From positions 7,808,501 through 7,872,500 of the forward strand of contig NZ_JACHNC010000001.1 of the NCBI RefSeq assembly GCF_014205215.1: a stretch of 64,000 nt of DNA. Direction: 5' to 3'. Shown in pieces: positions 49,434 to 58,314 of this stretch; positions within the stretch are counted from its first letter, which is position 1; every line of letters begins with the position of its first letter. The notes under the pieces are model-generated. The model made no database searches, was not told the DNA's origin, and saw only the letters and a program-made list of their open reading frames with translations. Made by a program: the position numbers and the translations under genes. Origin of the DNA: Actinoplanes lobatus. GTDB lineage: Bacteria; Actinomycetota; Actinomycetes; Mycobacteriales; Micromonosporaceae.

Positions 49434-52400
49434 ATGGATGTCGTGGAACTCCACCGGCAGTTCGCGGAGGGTGTGGCCCGCGGCGACCCGGAGGTGGCCG
49501 ACCGGCTCCTGACCCGGCTCCGCCCGCTGCTCGGCGCCACCCCCACGGTCGGGGTGCTGCTCCTGGCCGCGAACCTGCTGACGGCCCGGCACACCGCCAC
49601 CGGCTCCCGGCACGACCTGCGGGACGCGTTCGCCGCGCTGCACCGGGCGAGCGAGCAGGGTGCGGCCGATCCGGACGACCCCCACTTCCTCGAGTGGGCC
49701 GTGGTGTCGGCCGGAACGTTCATCGCGGCCTACGCCGTCGACGCGGACCCCCGCGTCCTGGTGAACGCCGCCGACCTCATGCGGCCGCTGGAACAGCGCC
49801 TCGCCGGGGATCATCCGGTCCGCCCAGCCGTGCTGCACCTCTACGCCACAGCGCTGTTCCTCAACCAGACCCAAACCGACAAGACCATTCATCTGGTACG
49901 GGAATGCCTGGCCAAGATCCCGCCCGGATCACCGCAACGGCCCCCACTGGTCAGCATGCTCGGACTCGCCCTGCTGTCACAGTCCCAGCTGACCGGCGAC
50001 AGCGCGCCCGCCGCCGAGGCCCGGACACTGCTCACGACCGCCGTGACCACGCTGCCCGACGGCCATCCGGCCCGGCTCCAGCTCGTTCCCGCCTACGCCA
50101 GGTCCCTGCTCGCCGGCGAGGACACCGACGACGTCGACCTGGCGATCAGCGAACTCGGCCGGGCGCTGCCGAGGGCACGTGACGCCGCCACACATACCGA
50201 CCTCACGCAGGGCCTCGCCCAAGCCCTGCTCTTCCGGGCGACACGCACCGGCGGCCGCGACGACCTGGACCGGGCCATCGCGCTGTCCCGCGACGCCACG
50301 GGGGTGGCCCGGCACGGCGCCCTGGAGACCGGCGGACGGGCGTACCTGCATCGTTTCGTCTCCTACGGTGACCGTGCCGACCTGGACCGGGCCATCGACA
50401 TGTTCCACCAGCGCGGCGCATACCCGGCGCCGCCGGACATCGGCACGCTCGCGTCACACGCGCACGCTCTGCGGTTGCGGTTCGACGTGACCGGCGACGC
50501 GGCCGACCTGCATGCGGCGGTGGAACTGCTGAGCGGCGCCGAGACCGCCGAGGGCCCCGGCGCCGACCTCGCGAGGATCATCCTGGCGCTGATCCTGTCG
50601 GTGCGGGCCATGCACCACGACGGCGATCTCGGCGACATCCGCCGGGCCCTGGCCCTGTTGGACCGCACCCGGCCGAGCACGACGCACACGACCGCCACCG
50701 GAACCGCTCTCGTGGCGGCCTACCAGGTCGGCGGCGATCCGGCCGACCTGGAACGCGCGATCGGCACCCTCCGCCGGGACGGGCCGGGCCCGGCATCCCA
50801 CCGGGAGGAGATCGATCGGCTGATGACGCTCGGGGCGGCGCTGACGGCCCGAGCCGGTTTCGCCGGCGACGGCGGCCTTCCGGAGGCGATCACCGTCCTG
50901 CGCCGGGCCGGCACGATGATCGACGACGGCGACGTGCTGGCGACGGCACTGCGATACCAGCTCGCGAACGCCCTCGTGGCCGCCGGTTTCCGGGACACCG
51001 TCCGGCTGGAGGAGGGCATTCTGCTGCTGCGGGAGATCCTGTCTCGAACGGATCTGCTGACCATCACCCGTACCCTCGCCGTTGGTCGTCTCGGAACCGC
51101 TCTGACGCACCGGTTCCTCTTCTCCGGCCGCCCCGAGGACCTCCGCGACGGCATCGATCGCCTCCGGGAGGCGCTGGCGCGGACGCCGATCGAGGGTGTC
51201 GGCCGATGGTCGCTGCAGGCGGACCTGGCGACGGCCCTGTCGACCCGGTTCGAGCAGCACGGCGACCCGGCCGATCTGGAGGCGGCGATCGAACTCGTCG
51301 GCACGGCGGCCGAACAGGCCGGCCAGACCCAGGTCTACGGGACCAGCGCCCTGCGGATCACCCTGCTCACCAGGCTGGAACGGCTCGGCGGCGAGGACCG
51401 GCTCGACGAGAGCATCACGATGCTGTACGACACCGTCGGCCGGCTTCCCCGAACCCATCACATGTACGACGTCGTGTCGGCCAACCTCGCCGTGGCGCTG
51501 ACCCTCCGGTTCCGGCGGGACGGCCGGGTGGCGGATCTCGACCGGGCGATCACCATCGAGCGCGCGCTGGTCCGCGACGGCACCCCGGATCCGCTGTTCG
51601 CCGCCAACCTGGCCGGGCACCTCAGCGACCGCTACCGCCACCATCGGCACCTGGCGGACCTCGACGAGGCGATCGCGATGCGGCGGCTGGCGATCGACCG
51701 GGCCGCGCCGGGGCATCCCGGTCGCGCCACCATGGTCGCCGAACTGGGCGGACTGCTGCGGCTGCGGGCCGACCTGTTCGGCGACGAGGCGGATCTCCGC
51801 GAGGCGGTCGAGAAGGGCCGCCACGCGGTCGAACTGGCCGGGCCGGATCTCGGCAAACACGATCAGGGGTCGATTCGCGAGGACCTCGCCACCACGCTGA
51901 TCGCGTGGTTCGACCGGACCGGGCAGCGTGACCACCTCGAGGAGGCGATCGACCGGCTCGGCGAGGCGATCGCGGTGTCCCCGGCCGGGGACCGCAACCA
52001 GGCCGCCTTCCTGGCCACGCTGGGGGATGCCCGGCTGCGCCGGTGGCGGCACTCCCGCGACGAGGCGGACCTGCGTGCCGCGGTCACCGCCCACCGTGAC
52101 GCCGTGGCGAGACTGCGGCCGGACGGGCCGACCCGCTCCGTGCACCTCGCGGCCCTGGCCGAGGCGCTCATCCTGGACGGCGTCAACCGTGGTGACGTGA
52201 CGACGCTGGCCGCCGCCCGCGACCACGGCCGGGAGGCGGCACAGCATCGGCCCGCGCCGGCCGAAACGCGGATCGACGGCGCCGCGGCCTGGGGCAAGGC
52301 GGCCCGCTGGCTGGGCGACATGCCGGAGGTGCAGCGCGCCTACTCGTACGCGGTCGATCTGCTCGCCACGCTCGCGTGGCACGGCATCAACCGTTCCAGC

Positions 52401-52640
52401 CAGGAGAAGGCGCTCGGCCGCTGGACCGGCGCCCCGCCGCAGGCGGCCGCCGCCGCCCTGACGAACGACGACCCACCGGGCGCGGTGGAGATCCTGGAAC
52501 GCGGCCGCGGCATCCTCTGGACCGGCCTCCTCGACGCCCGTTCCTCGCTGGCGGAGGTCGCCGACCGGGCCCCGCACCTGGCCGCCGAACTGCTCCGGGT
52601 CCGCCGGGCCCTCGACACCCCCGCCGGGCTCAGACCCTGA
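49434..52640 (+). CDS. TPR-repeat protein of TPR-CHAT type lacking the CHAT domain
   Basis: A 1068-residue protein built from tandem helical repeats (recurring DPADLERAI / RDDLDRAI / EADLREAV at the repeat junctions). Its last 90 residues (WHGINRSSQEKALGRWTG, then AVEILERGRGILWTGLLDAR and LAAELLRVRRALDTP) match the linker that in TPR-CHAT proteins directly precedes the CHAT caspase-like protease. Translation then stops within six residues, and no His/Cys CHAT sequence is found downstream in any frame. The gene looks truncated at its 3' end, or the scaffold works without the protease. ATG 49434 has GGAG three bases upstream; ATG 49398 is less likely. Confidence 0.8.
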   Translation: MDVVELHRQFAEGVARGDPEVADRLLTRLRPLLGATPTVGVLLLAANLLTARHTATGSRHDLRDAFAALHRASEQGAADPDDPHFLEWAVVSAGTFIAAYAVDADPRVLVNAADLMRPLEQRLAGDHPVRPAVLHLYATALFLNQTQTDKTIHLVRECLAKIPPGSPQRPPLVSMLGLALLSQSQLTGDSAPAAEARTLLTTAVTTLPDGHPARLQLVPAYARSLLAGEDTDDVDLAISELGRALPRARDAATHTDLTQGLAQALLFRATRTGGRDDLDRAIALSRDATGVARHGALETGGRAYLHRFVSYGDRADLDRAIDMFHQRGAYPAPPDIGTLASHAHALRLRFDVTGDAADLHAAVELLSGAETAEGPGADLARIILALILSVRAMHHDGDLGDIRRALALLDRTRPSTTHTTATGTALVAAYQVGGDPADLERAIGTLRRDGPGPASHREEIDRLMTLGAALTARAGFAGDGGLPEAITVLRRAGTMIDDGDVLATALRYQLANALVAAGFRDTVRLEEGILLLREILSRTDLLTITRTLAVGRLGTALTHRFLFSGRPEDLRDGIDRLREALARTPIEGVGRWSLQADLATALSTRFEQHGDPADLEAAIELVGTAAEQAGQTQVYGTSALRITLLTRLERLGGEDRLDESITMLYDTVGRLPRTHHMYDVVSANLAVALTLRFRRDGRVADLDRAITIERALVRDGTPDPLFAANLAGHLSDRYRHHRHLADLDEAIAMRRLAIDRAAPGHPGRATMVAELGGLLRLRADLFGDEADLREAVEKGRHAVELAGPDLGKHDQGSIREDLATTLIAWFDRTGQRDHLEEAIDRLGEAIAVSPAGDRNQAAFLATLGDARLRRWRHSRDEADLRAAVTAHRDAVARLRPDGPTRSVHLAALAEALILDGVNRGDVTTLAAARDHGREAAQHRPAPAETRIDGAAAWGKAARWLGDMPEVQRAYSYAVDLLATLAWHGINRSSQEKALGRWTGAPPQAAAAALTNDDPPGAVEILERGRGILWTGLLDARSSLAEVADRAPHLAAELLRVRRALDTPAGLRP

Positions 52641-52722
52641 CGCTCGATGCTGTCGGCAAGGCGACGTACGCAACGGGCATCGTCCGCTGTCTCCATCACA
52701 ACCTTCCCGTTCAGGAGGAGCG

Positions 52723-54033
52723 ATGGGTACAGCGCAACGTCCGGTATCGCTCGTTCCGCCGGTGCGGACCGCCAGGGGTACGAGGATGTCGCCCGCCGCC
52801 GCCTGGGCCGCGAGCCTGGCGGCCACCGTCGCGTCCACCTACGCGCTGGACGCCTGGGCGGCGGTCACCGGCGCCGGTCTGGTCGCGTCCGGGTTGCTCG
52901 CCGGCTTCGGCCATCAATCGGTGGTGGCGTTCCTCCTGGCGAGCTACACGGCCTGGGTGTTCGGGCTGCGCGCCGGCCTGAGAGCGAACGGAAGCCTGCT
53001 GGCGGCGACGGGCACGAGCACCAACGTGCTGTCCAAGCTGGCGTACGACGTCGCCCGCCGCCGGTTCGGCGAGGGGACCGCGGCCCGGCTGGCCGCCGCC
53101 GTGGCGTACACCGGCACCGAGATCGCCAAGGAGGTGCCGTACTACCTGGCCGCGTTCGGCGCCGCCGCCGCGACCGACGCGATCACCACCGATGAGGCAC
53201 TCGTCTTCCTCGCCGGCGCCAACCTCGGCGCCGCGTGCTACGAAGGCGTACTCGCCCGCCTCACCCGGACCGTTCTCGGCCGGGACCGCGGGCATGCGTC
53301 GTTCGACACCGACTGGGTGCCGGCCGAGTACCTCACCGACTACTACCGCACCGTCGAACCGGACGAGATCGCCACCATCGCGTTCCTCGTCGACGCGATG
53401 CGCCACGCCGAACGCGATCAGCCGATCCTCTACTTCGGGACCGGCCCCACCCTCCACCACGTGTTCGCGTGCGCCGAGGCGGCATCCGAGATCCATCTGG
53501 GCGACTACCTGCCGGAGAACCTGGCCGAGATCCAACGGTGGATCGAAGGGGCACCGGGCGCCCACGACTGGCGGCCGTTCGTCCGCTACACCCTGCAGTG
53601 CGAGGGCAACACCTGTCCCACCGACGACGAGATCACCGCACGCGAAGACCTGACCAGGGCAAAAATCACCACACTGGTACGGGTGGACGCCCACCACCCC
53701 CGTCCGGTGAACCGGCGCTACCCGACGGTGGTCAGTGCCTACTGCGCGGACTCGGCGACCGGCGACCGCGCCACGTGGGAACTGTTCATGCGCCACATCA
53801 CCGGCCTGGTCCAGCCGGGCGGCCTCTTCCTCACCGCGGCGCTGCGCCGGTGCCGCGGCTACACGGTCGGCGGCAAGACCTTCCCCGGCGCCGACATCGA
53901 CGAACGCGACCTCCAAGCAGCCCTTTGTCCCGACTTCGAACCGCTGCACGAGGGAATCGAGGTCATACCGACGGCCCAGCATGGTTCCCACGGCTACGCC
54001 GCGATCCTGCTCTGCCAGGCACGCCGCGCGTAG
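52723..54033 (+). CDS. Membrane domain fused to NNMT-like methyltransferase
   Basis: A 436-residue protein. Residues 25-180 hold about four membrane helices (VASTYALDAWAAVTGAGLVA, SVVAFLLASYTAWVFGL, VPYYLAAFGAAAATDAI, ALVFLAGANLGAACYEGVL). Residues 200-436 resemble small-molecule N-methyltransferases of the NNMT/PNMT/TEMT family: PILYFGTGPTLHHVFACAEA is the SAM-binding segment, IHLGDYLPENLAEIQRWIEG the family's characteristic DY motif, and VVSAYCADSATGDRATWELF the catalytic region. GAGGAG precedes the ATG. A membrane-tethered methyltransferase of amines is inferred; the fusion is unusual. Confidence 0.75.
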   Translation: MGTAQRPVSLVPPVRTARGTRMSPAAAWAASLAATVASTYALDAWAAVTGAGLVASGLLAGFGHQSVVAFLLASYTAWVFGLRAGLRANGSLLAATGTSTNVLSKLAYDVARRRFGEGTAARLAAAVAYTGTEIAKEVPYYLAAFGAAAATDAITTDEALVFLAGANLGAACYEGVLARLTRTVLGRDRGHASFDTDWVPAEYLTDYYRTVEPDEIATIAFLVDAMRHAERDQPILYFGTGPTLHHVFACAEAASEIHLGDYLPENLAEIQRWIEGAPGAHDWRPFVRYTLQCEGNTCPTDDEITAREDLTRAKITTLVRVDAHHPRPVNRRYPTVVSAYCADSATGDRATWELFMRHITGLVQPGGLFLTAALRRCRGYTVGGKTFPGADIDERDLQAALCPDFEPLHEGIEVIPTAQHGSHGYAAILLCQARRA

Positions 54034-54069
54034 CCGTCCGGCCGGACCGGTCCGTCGCCGACAGATCGT

Positions 54070-54720
54070 CTAGGGGCGCCGTCCCGCCGCTGCCACCGGC
54101 GCGATGGCGCGGAGTTCGGCGGTCAGCCTCACGGCCAGCTCCTGCGCGGATTCCGACGGCGGCGACGGTGTGGGTTCGAAGAAGGTCACCTTGAGACGGG
54201 GGCGCCGGGGAAAGCGTGCGATGTCCACGGTCCCGGAGACCGCCGCGCAGACGATGCGGGCCTGCGGCACGGCCTGGGCGAGACGTCCGACGCCGCTGCG
54301 GGCACGCAGGTTCCGGCCCTGCGAACGGCTGCCTTCGGGGAAGATCCCGAGGCAGCCGCCGGTGGAGAGGCACCGCATCGCGGCCTCCAGCGCGTCCGTG
54401 TCGGCATGCCCGCGCCGTACGGGGATCTGTCCCATCCCGTCGAGCACCCGGCGGAGCAGTGGGTTCTTCCAGAGGGATGCTTTGGCGAGCGCCCGGATCT
54501 GCCGGCGCCGGCGGCCGGCGAACGCGATGACCACAGGGTCCCACGCGCTGTCGTGGTTGGCCGCGACGATCGTCGCGCCCTGCGCCGAGAGGTGGTTCAA
54601 GCCCACCACTTCGATACGGCCCCACCAGCGGACGACGGGCCACGCCGCCGCCATGACTGCTCGATAGACCGGCGAAATCCGGCCGGCGTCGCCGGGGGCG
54701 GCAGAACTGTCGCGTTCCAT
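54070..54720 (-). CDS. 1-acylglycerol-3-phosphate acyltransferase-like (PlsC)
   Basis: A 216-residue acyltransferase. The catalytic HxxxxD is NHDSAWDP, followed by block II IPVRRGHADTDAL and block III GIFPEGSRSQGR, then the VPQARIVCAAVSG block. It transfers an acyl chain to lysophosphatidate or a related glycerolipid at the membrane. One hydrophobic segment at the N-terminus (YRAVMAAAWPVVRWW) may attach it. Convergent with the methyltransferase and divergent from the lectin-NlpC gene; no lipid genes nearby. Confidence 0.85.
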   Translation of the reverse strand: MERDSSAAPGDAGRISPVYRAVMAAAWPVVRWWGRIEVVGLNHLSAQGATIVAANHDSAWDPVVIAFAGRRRRQIRALAKASLWKNPLLRRVLDGMGQIPVRRGHADTDALEAAMRCLSTGGCLGIFPEGSRSQGRNLRARSGVGRLAQAVPQARIVCAAVSGTVDIARFPRRPRLKVTFFEPTPSPPSESAQELAVRLTAELRAIAPVAAAGRRP

Positions 54721-54918
54721 GTCTCACTCTCGCTGTTCGAACCGAGGCCGTTTCGCCGGTGACGCTAGCTGGTTCACGCACGGCCACGTGCACCCCCGCC
54801 TGTGGACGGCCATTCGGCGCCGGGACGGTGTGCCGTCCTTCAGGCGCAACGATCAGGTCGGGATGCGGCGGAGGTGCCCAGGCGGCCGGCTCGGCGTCAG
54901 AGGTGGTGGGACCCTGCG

Positions 54919-54936
54919 GCGCGCAAGCTTGCGCGC
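54919..54936. repeat. 18-base perfect palindrome
   Basis: GCGCGCAAGCTTGCGCGC is perfectly self-complementary. It lies ten bases before the GTG assigned as start of the lectin-NlpC gene, in the region where the expected signal peptide and first lectin repeat are missing. It may mark the break point or be an operator. Confidence 0.6.
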
Positions 54937-54946
54937 TCGAATTCGC

Positions 54947-55501
54947 GTGGCGATCGAAGCTTTCAGCGGCACCGACGAAGGCCCGTTGAAAGGCAACCTC
55001 GTCGTCTACCCGAACACGGGCGGGGTGTCCTGGGCCAGCAACACCGGTGGAGGTGGCGGCACCCTGATCATCCAGAACGACGGCAACGTCGTGCTCTACG
55101 GGCCCGGCGGCGCCTCCTGGAGCACCTACACCGCCGGCGGCGTCTCGAAGCTGGCCGCGTCCGCCGCGATCGCGTTCGTCAAGCGGCAGCTGGGCAAGCC
55201 GTACCTCTACGGCGGGACCGGTCCCGGCAGTTACGACTGCTCCGGGCTGATGCAGGCGGCCTACGCCAACGCCGGTGTCGGCATCCCCCGCACCTCCTCC
55301 GAGCAGTACAACCGGTCCCGCCGCATCAGCCGCGCCGAACTCCAGCCCGGTGACCTCGTCTTCTACTACAGCGGCATCAGCCACGTCGCCATGTACGTCG
55401 GCAACAACCAGATCATCGAAGCCCTCAAGACCGGCACCGTCGTCCGCTACGACTCCATCACCCTGCCCGGCAACCCGATCGGCTACGGGCGCGTGGCCTG
55501 A
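54947..55501 (+). CDS. B-lectin / NlpC-P60 cell-wall hydrolase, 5'-damaged
   Basis: At least 184 residues in frame from GTG 54947. Residues 15-70 resemble a bulb-type mannose lectin repeat (LKGNLVVYPNTGGVSWASNT, GTLIIQNDGNVVLYGPGGAS). The C-terminal NlpC/P60 peptidase has the catalytic cysteine in YDCSGLMQAAY and the histidine in SHVAMYVG, with GKPYLYGGTGPG before. Such enzymes cleave peptidoglycan stem peptides outside the cell, so a signal peptide is expected; none exists in this or the longer frame starting at 54719, and the lectin lacks its first part. The gene is probably a 5'-truncated copy and may be inactive. Confidence 0.6.
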   Translation: MAIEAFSGTDEGPLKGNLVVYPNTGGVSWASNTGGGGGTLIIQNDGNVVLYGPGGASWSTYTAGGVSKLAASAAIAFVKRQLGKPYLYGGTGPGSYDCSGLMQAAYANAGVGIPRTSSEQYNRSRRISRAELQPGDLVFYYSGISHVAMYVGNNQIIEALKTGTVVRYDSITLPGNPIGYGRVA

Positions 55502-55520
55502 CACCCAGCCCAAGACAGAG

Positions 55521-55550
55521 GCGCCGCCGTCCCGGTCGGGACGGCGGCGC
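55521..55550 (+). terminator. Terminator behind NlpC/P60 gene
   Basis: GCGCCGCCGTCCC / GGGACGGCGGCGC, 13 perfect pairs around loop GGTC, 19 bases after the stop codon. Confidence 0.8.
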
Positions 55551-55722
55551 GGCCCGGCCGCCTGTTCCGCGCCGAGGAAAGGGACGCACCTTGAAGACGA
55601 ACGGCTGACTTCGCCGGTACGGGCTCGCGAGGAGGATCGCCTGGTCAACGTCACGATCATGGGGTGAGTTCCTGGCGGCGGCGGCACTGCGCGGTGACGA
55701 CCTGGCTGAGGTCCTCGACGGG

Positions 55723-56346
55723 GTGATCCGCTACGCGCGGCTGCATGATGTGCCGGCGGAAATAGTCGATCCCACGGAGGCCGACGACAAGTCGACGGTG
55801 GCGGTGTGGGCGCCGCGGAGCGGTTGGATACTCATGATCTGGCCGCGGTTCTTCAACGGCCTCGGAGACGCCGCCCAGTGGCTGTCCCGCGAATTCGATG
55901 CTCTGGTCAGCACCATCGAGGTCTACGACGGCGACCTCTGGAATCACGTGCTGTGGCGCGGCGGGACCGAGCTGGACCGCTTCAGCTCCTGCCCGAACTA
56001 CTTCACCGGCGATCGCCGTGAGATCAAGCGCCTGAAGCAGGAATGGGCCGGCCACCCGCAGGTGGTCGCCGAAGCATTCAGCATAGCCACCGACCTCGTC
56101 ACCCCGTACCTGATACCCGTGGCGTCCTCGGGCCTCTTCGGCTGGTGGCTGGGCCGCCGCAAGCCATTCCCTGACGACCACACCACGCTGAACGACATCT
56201 GGATCTTCACCGACTTCTGGCAGAAGGCAGGCATCACCTACCCGGAGACAGACCTCCCAGAGATCCGTACGATTCAACGATCCAGGCCCCGAAGCGCTGC
56301 CGAGCGGAGGCCCCGGCCTGTAGTGATCCGCAGGTCTCGCAGCTGA
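55723..56346 (+). CDS. Hypothetical protein with probable 5' frameshift
   Basis: A 207-residue frame from GTG 55723. The protein-like sequence clearly extends upstream: codons before 55723 in the same frame read EFLAAAALRGDDLAEVLDG, and before them, one base out of register, lies NVTIMG behind a strong GAGGAGG at 55629-55635. Removing one base near 55665 would give a continuous gene from about 55641, but that first codon is CTG. So the 5' end appears damaged or contains a sequencing slip. The body is tryptophan-rich (WILMIWPRFFNG, LFGWWLGRRKPF); I recognise no family. The last 20 residues are arginine-rich and low-complexity. Confidence 0.55.
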   Translation: MIRYARLHDVPAEIVDPTEADDKSTVAVWAPRSGWILMIWPRFFNGLGDAAQWLSREFDALVSTIEVYDGDLWNHVLWRGGTELDRFSSCPNYFTGDRREIKRLKQEWAGHPQVVAEAFSIATDLVTPYLIPVASSGLFGWWLGRRKPFPDDHTTLNDIWIFTDFWQKAGITYPETDLPEIRTIQRSRPRSAAERRPRPVVIRRSRS

Positions 56347-56352
56347 ACACCG

Positions 56353-57276
56353 ATGCAAATCAAGATCAATTCCAGTACGGTCCCCGGCATGCTCCCGCGC
56401 CTCCGGCTTCTCAGCGCCGGCGAACACTTCAGTGTCTGGGTGTGCGCCCTGTTCGCTCTGGTCTCCATGACCATGCTCGTCACGGCGCCGTTGACGGCCG
56501 CGTTGTGCCTGCTGTTCTTCGGTGGCGGCTTCGTATTCTGGGTCTTCGAGTGGCGCAGGCGGGCCGTCGACGAGACGATGCGGACGGTCGGCGTATCCGC
56601 TCGGCGGTTCGCACGGCACGACATCGCCGGCTATCAGCAGCTGATCGTGGACGTGGCTCCGTTGGGAGGAAGGCGAGCCGCCGACACACTCACCGAGCTC
56701 AGCGAATGCGCCCGGCTGCTGGACGGCCTGTTCTTCCACGCCCGCCGACGGGAGATCCGCGCGTTTCCCGAGGTCGGCGATGTGCCGCTGAGCTGGGCGT
56801 TGGCCAGTCTGAACCCGGACGGGTACGTGCGGGCGGCCGCCCTCGCCAAGATGGGCCGGGCGCCTCAGCCCGAGTTCATTCCGTTCCTGGTCGAGCGGGC
56901 CGTCGAGCGGGTCGACGTGGTCCGTTCAGCGGCGCTGACCGTGTTGCGCCCGATGCTGGCCGACGAATCCGCCCGTACGCTGATCGCCCGTTCGTTCTCG
57001 CGGGTGGCGGGCCGGCGCCATGCCGGCGAACTCGCCGCGTTGCTCGCGCCCGAATCGAGCCGGCCGGAGCCGGGCCGGTGTTCGGAGGCGGCGTTCGCGT
57101 CGTGCGGGACCACTTCCCAGTACTGTGTGGCCCTCGAACGGGGAGCCGGGCCATCGCTGGCGCCGATCTGTTGCGGCAACGACGGCAACCTCTGGCAGCC
57201 GTGCGACCTCGTTTCCCGGCAACGGCGGCGGTGGGCCCGGGAGCAGAGCGGTCAGCACTCCGTACGCGAACACTGA
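56353..57276 (+). CDS. Membrane protein with HEAT-like repeats
   Basis: A 307-residue protein. Two adjacent membrane helices at residues 27-65 (FSVWVCALFALVSMTMLVTA; LCLLFFGGGFVFWVFEW) are followed by a cytoplasmic helical part with HEAT-like repeats (DGYVRAAALAKMGRA, VDVVRSAALTVLRPMLADES, ESARTLIARSF). The C-terminal 60 residues are cysteine-bearing and less ordered (CSEAAFASCGTTSQYC). It starts six bases after the previous gene; no good ribosome binding site precedes ATG 56353, and ATG 56389 is an alternative. Function unknown. Confidence 0.55.
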   Translation: MQIKINSSTVPGMLPRLRLLSAGEHFSVWVCALFALVSMTMLVTAPLTAALCLLFFGGGFVFWVFEWRRRAVDETMRTVGVSARRFARHDIAGYQQLIVDVAPLGGRRAADTLTELSECARLLDGLFFHARRREIRAFPEVGDVPLSWALASLNPDGYVRAAALAKMGRAPQPEFIPFLVERAVERVDVVRSAALTVLRPMLADESARTLIARSFSRVAGRRHAGELAALLAPESSRPEPGRCSEAAFASCGTTSQYCVALERGAGPSLAPICCGNDGNLWQPCDLVSRQRRRWAREQSGQHSVREH

Positions 57277-57278
57277 AG

Positions 57279-57305
57279 CGGCCGGGACCGCAAGGGTCCC
57301 GGCCG
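57279..57305 (+). terminator. Intrinsic terminator
   Basis: CGGCCGGGACC / GGTCCCGGCCG, 11 perfect pairs with a five-base loop, followed by TTTCT on the plus strand. It closes the membrane-HEAT gene and may also serve nrdB from the other side. Confidence 0.85.
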
Positions 57306-57318
57306 TTTCTCGTGCCGG

Positions 57319-58314
57319 TCAGAAGTCGTCGTCGAAGCTGACGGTTCCGGTCACGCCGACCTGGTATGCCGACACGCGCCGCTCGAAGAAGTTGGACAGT
57401 TCCTGAACGTCCTGGAGTTCCATGAACGCGAAGGGGTTCTTGCTGCCGTACATCGGGTCGATGCCGAGTGCGGCGAGCCGCCGGTCGGCGACGTGCTGGA
57501 GGTATTCGCGCATGTCCGCCGGCGACATTCCGGAGACGCCCTGTTCGAGCAGGTCGGCGGCGAACTGGACCTCGCACTCGACGGCCTCGGCCAGCATGTC
57601 GCGGACCTGCTGCTGCATCGTGGCGTCGAACAGGTCGGGCTCCTCGGCCCGCACCTGGTCGACGACGTCGAAGGCGAACGCCATGTGCATGCTCTCGTCG
57701 CGGAACACCCAGTTGGTGCCGGACGCGAGACCCTGCAACACGCCGCGGGAGCGCAGGAAGTAGACGTACGCGAAGGCGCCGTAGAAGAACAGCCCTTCGA
57801 TGCAGGCGGCGAAGCAGATGACGTTGAGCAGGAATGCCCGCCGGTGCTCCTTGGTCTCCAGCCTGCGCAGATCGAAGACCGAGTCGATCCACTTGAAGCA
57901 GAACTCGGCCTTACGGGCGATCGACGGGATGTTCTCGACCGCGGCGAACGCCTCGAAACGCTCCTGCTCATCGGGCACGTAGGTGTCGAGCAGGTTCAGA
58001 TAGAACTGGACGTGTACGGCCTCCTCGAACAGCTGCCGCGACAGATAGAGCCGGCCCTCCGGCGAGTTGACGTGTTGATACAGGTTGAGGACCAGGTTGT
58101 TGGCGACGATGGTGTCGCCGGTGGCGAAGAAGGCGACCAGCCGGGACACCAGGTGCTGTTCGGCGGGCGACAGTCTGGCCAGGTCGGCGAGGTCGGAGTG
58201 CAGGTCGACCTCCTCCACGGTCCAGGTGTTCTTGATGGCGTCCTTGAAGCGGTCGAAGAAGTGCGGGTACTTCATCGGCCGCAGGGTCAGGTCCATTCCG
58301 GGGTCGAGCAGCAT
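57319..58314 (-). CDS. nrdB: Ribonucleotide reductase class I, small subunit
   Basis: A 331-residue R2 protein. Di-iron ligands can be followed: D67 in TGDTIVANN, E98 and H101 in FEEAVH, with further ligands in ENIPSIARKAEF-type and FRDESMH segments. Y105, four residues after H101, occupies the radical-tyrosine position, so this is a tyrosyl-radical enzyme and not the phenylalanine variant. The C-terminal VSFDDDF is the usual tail that docks on NrdA. The ATG overlaps the nrdA stop by one base (TAATG). Expression is tied to nrdA behind a cobalamin riboswitch. Confidence 0.95.
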   Translation of the reverse strand: MLLDPGMDLTLRPMKYPHFFDRFKDAIKNTWTVEEVDLHSDLADLARLSPAEQHLVSRLVAFFATGDTIVANNLVLNLYQHVNSPEGRLYLSRQLFEEAVHVQFYLNLLDTYVPDEQERFEAFAAVENIPSIARKAEFCFKWIDSVFDLRRLETKEHRRAFLLNVICFAACIEGLFFYGAFAYVYFLRSRGVLQGLASGTNWVFRDESMHMAFAFDVVDQVRAEEPDLFDATMQQQVRDMLAEAVECEVQFAADLLEQGVSGMSPADMREYLQHVADRRLAALGIDPMYGSKNPFAFMELQDVQELSNFFERRVSAYQVGVTGTVSFDDDF

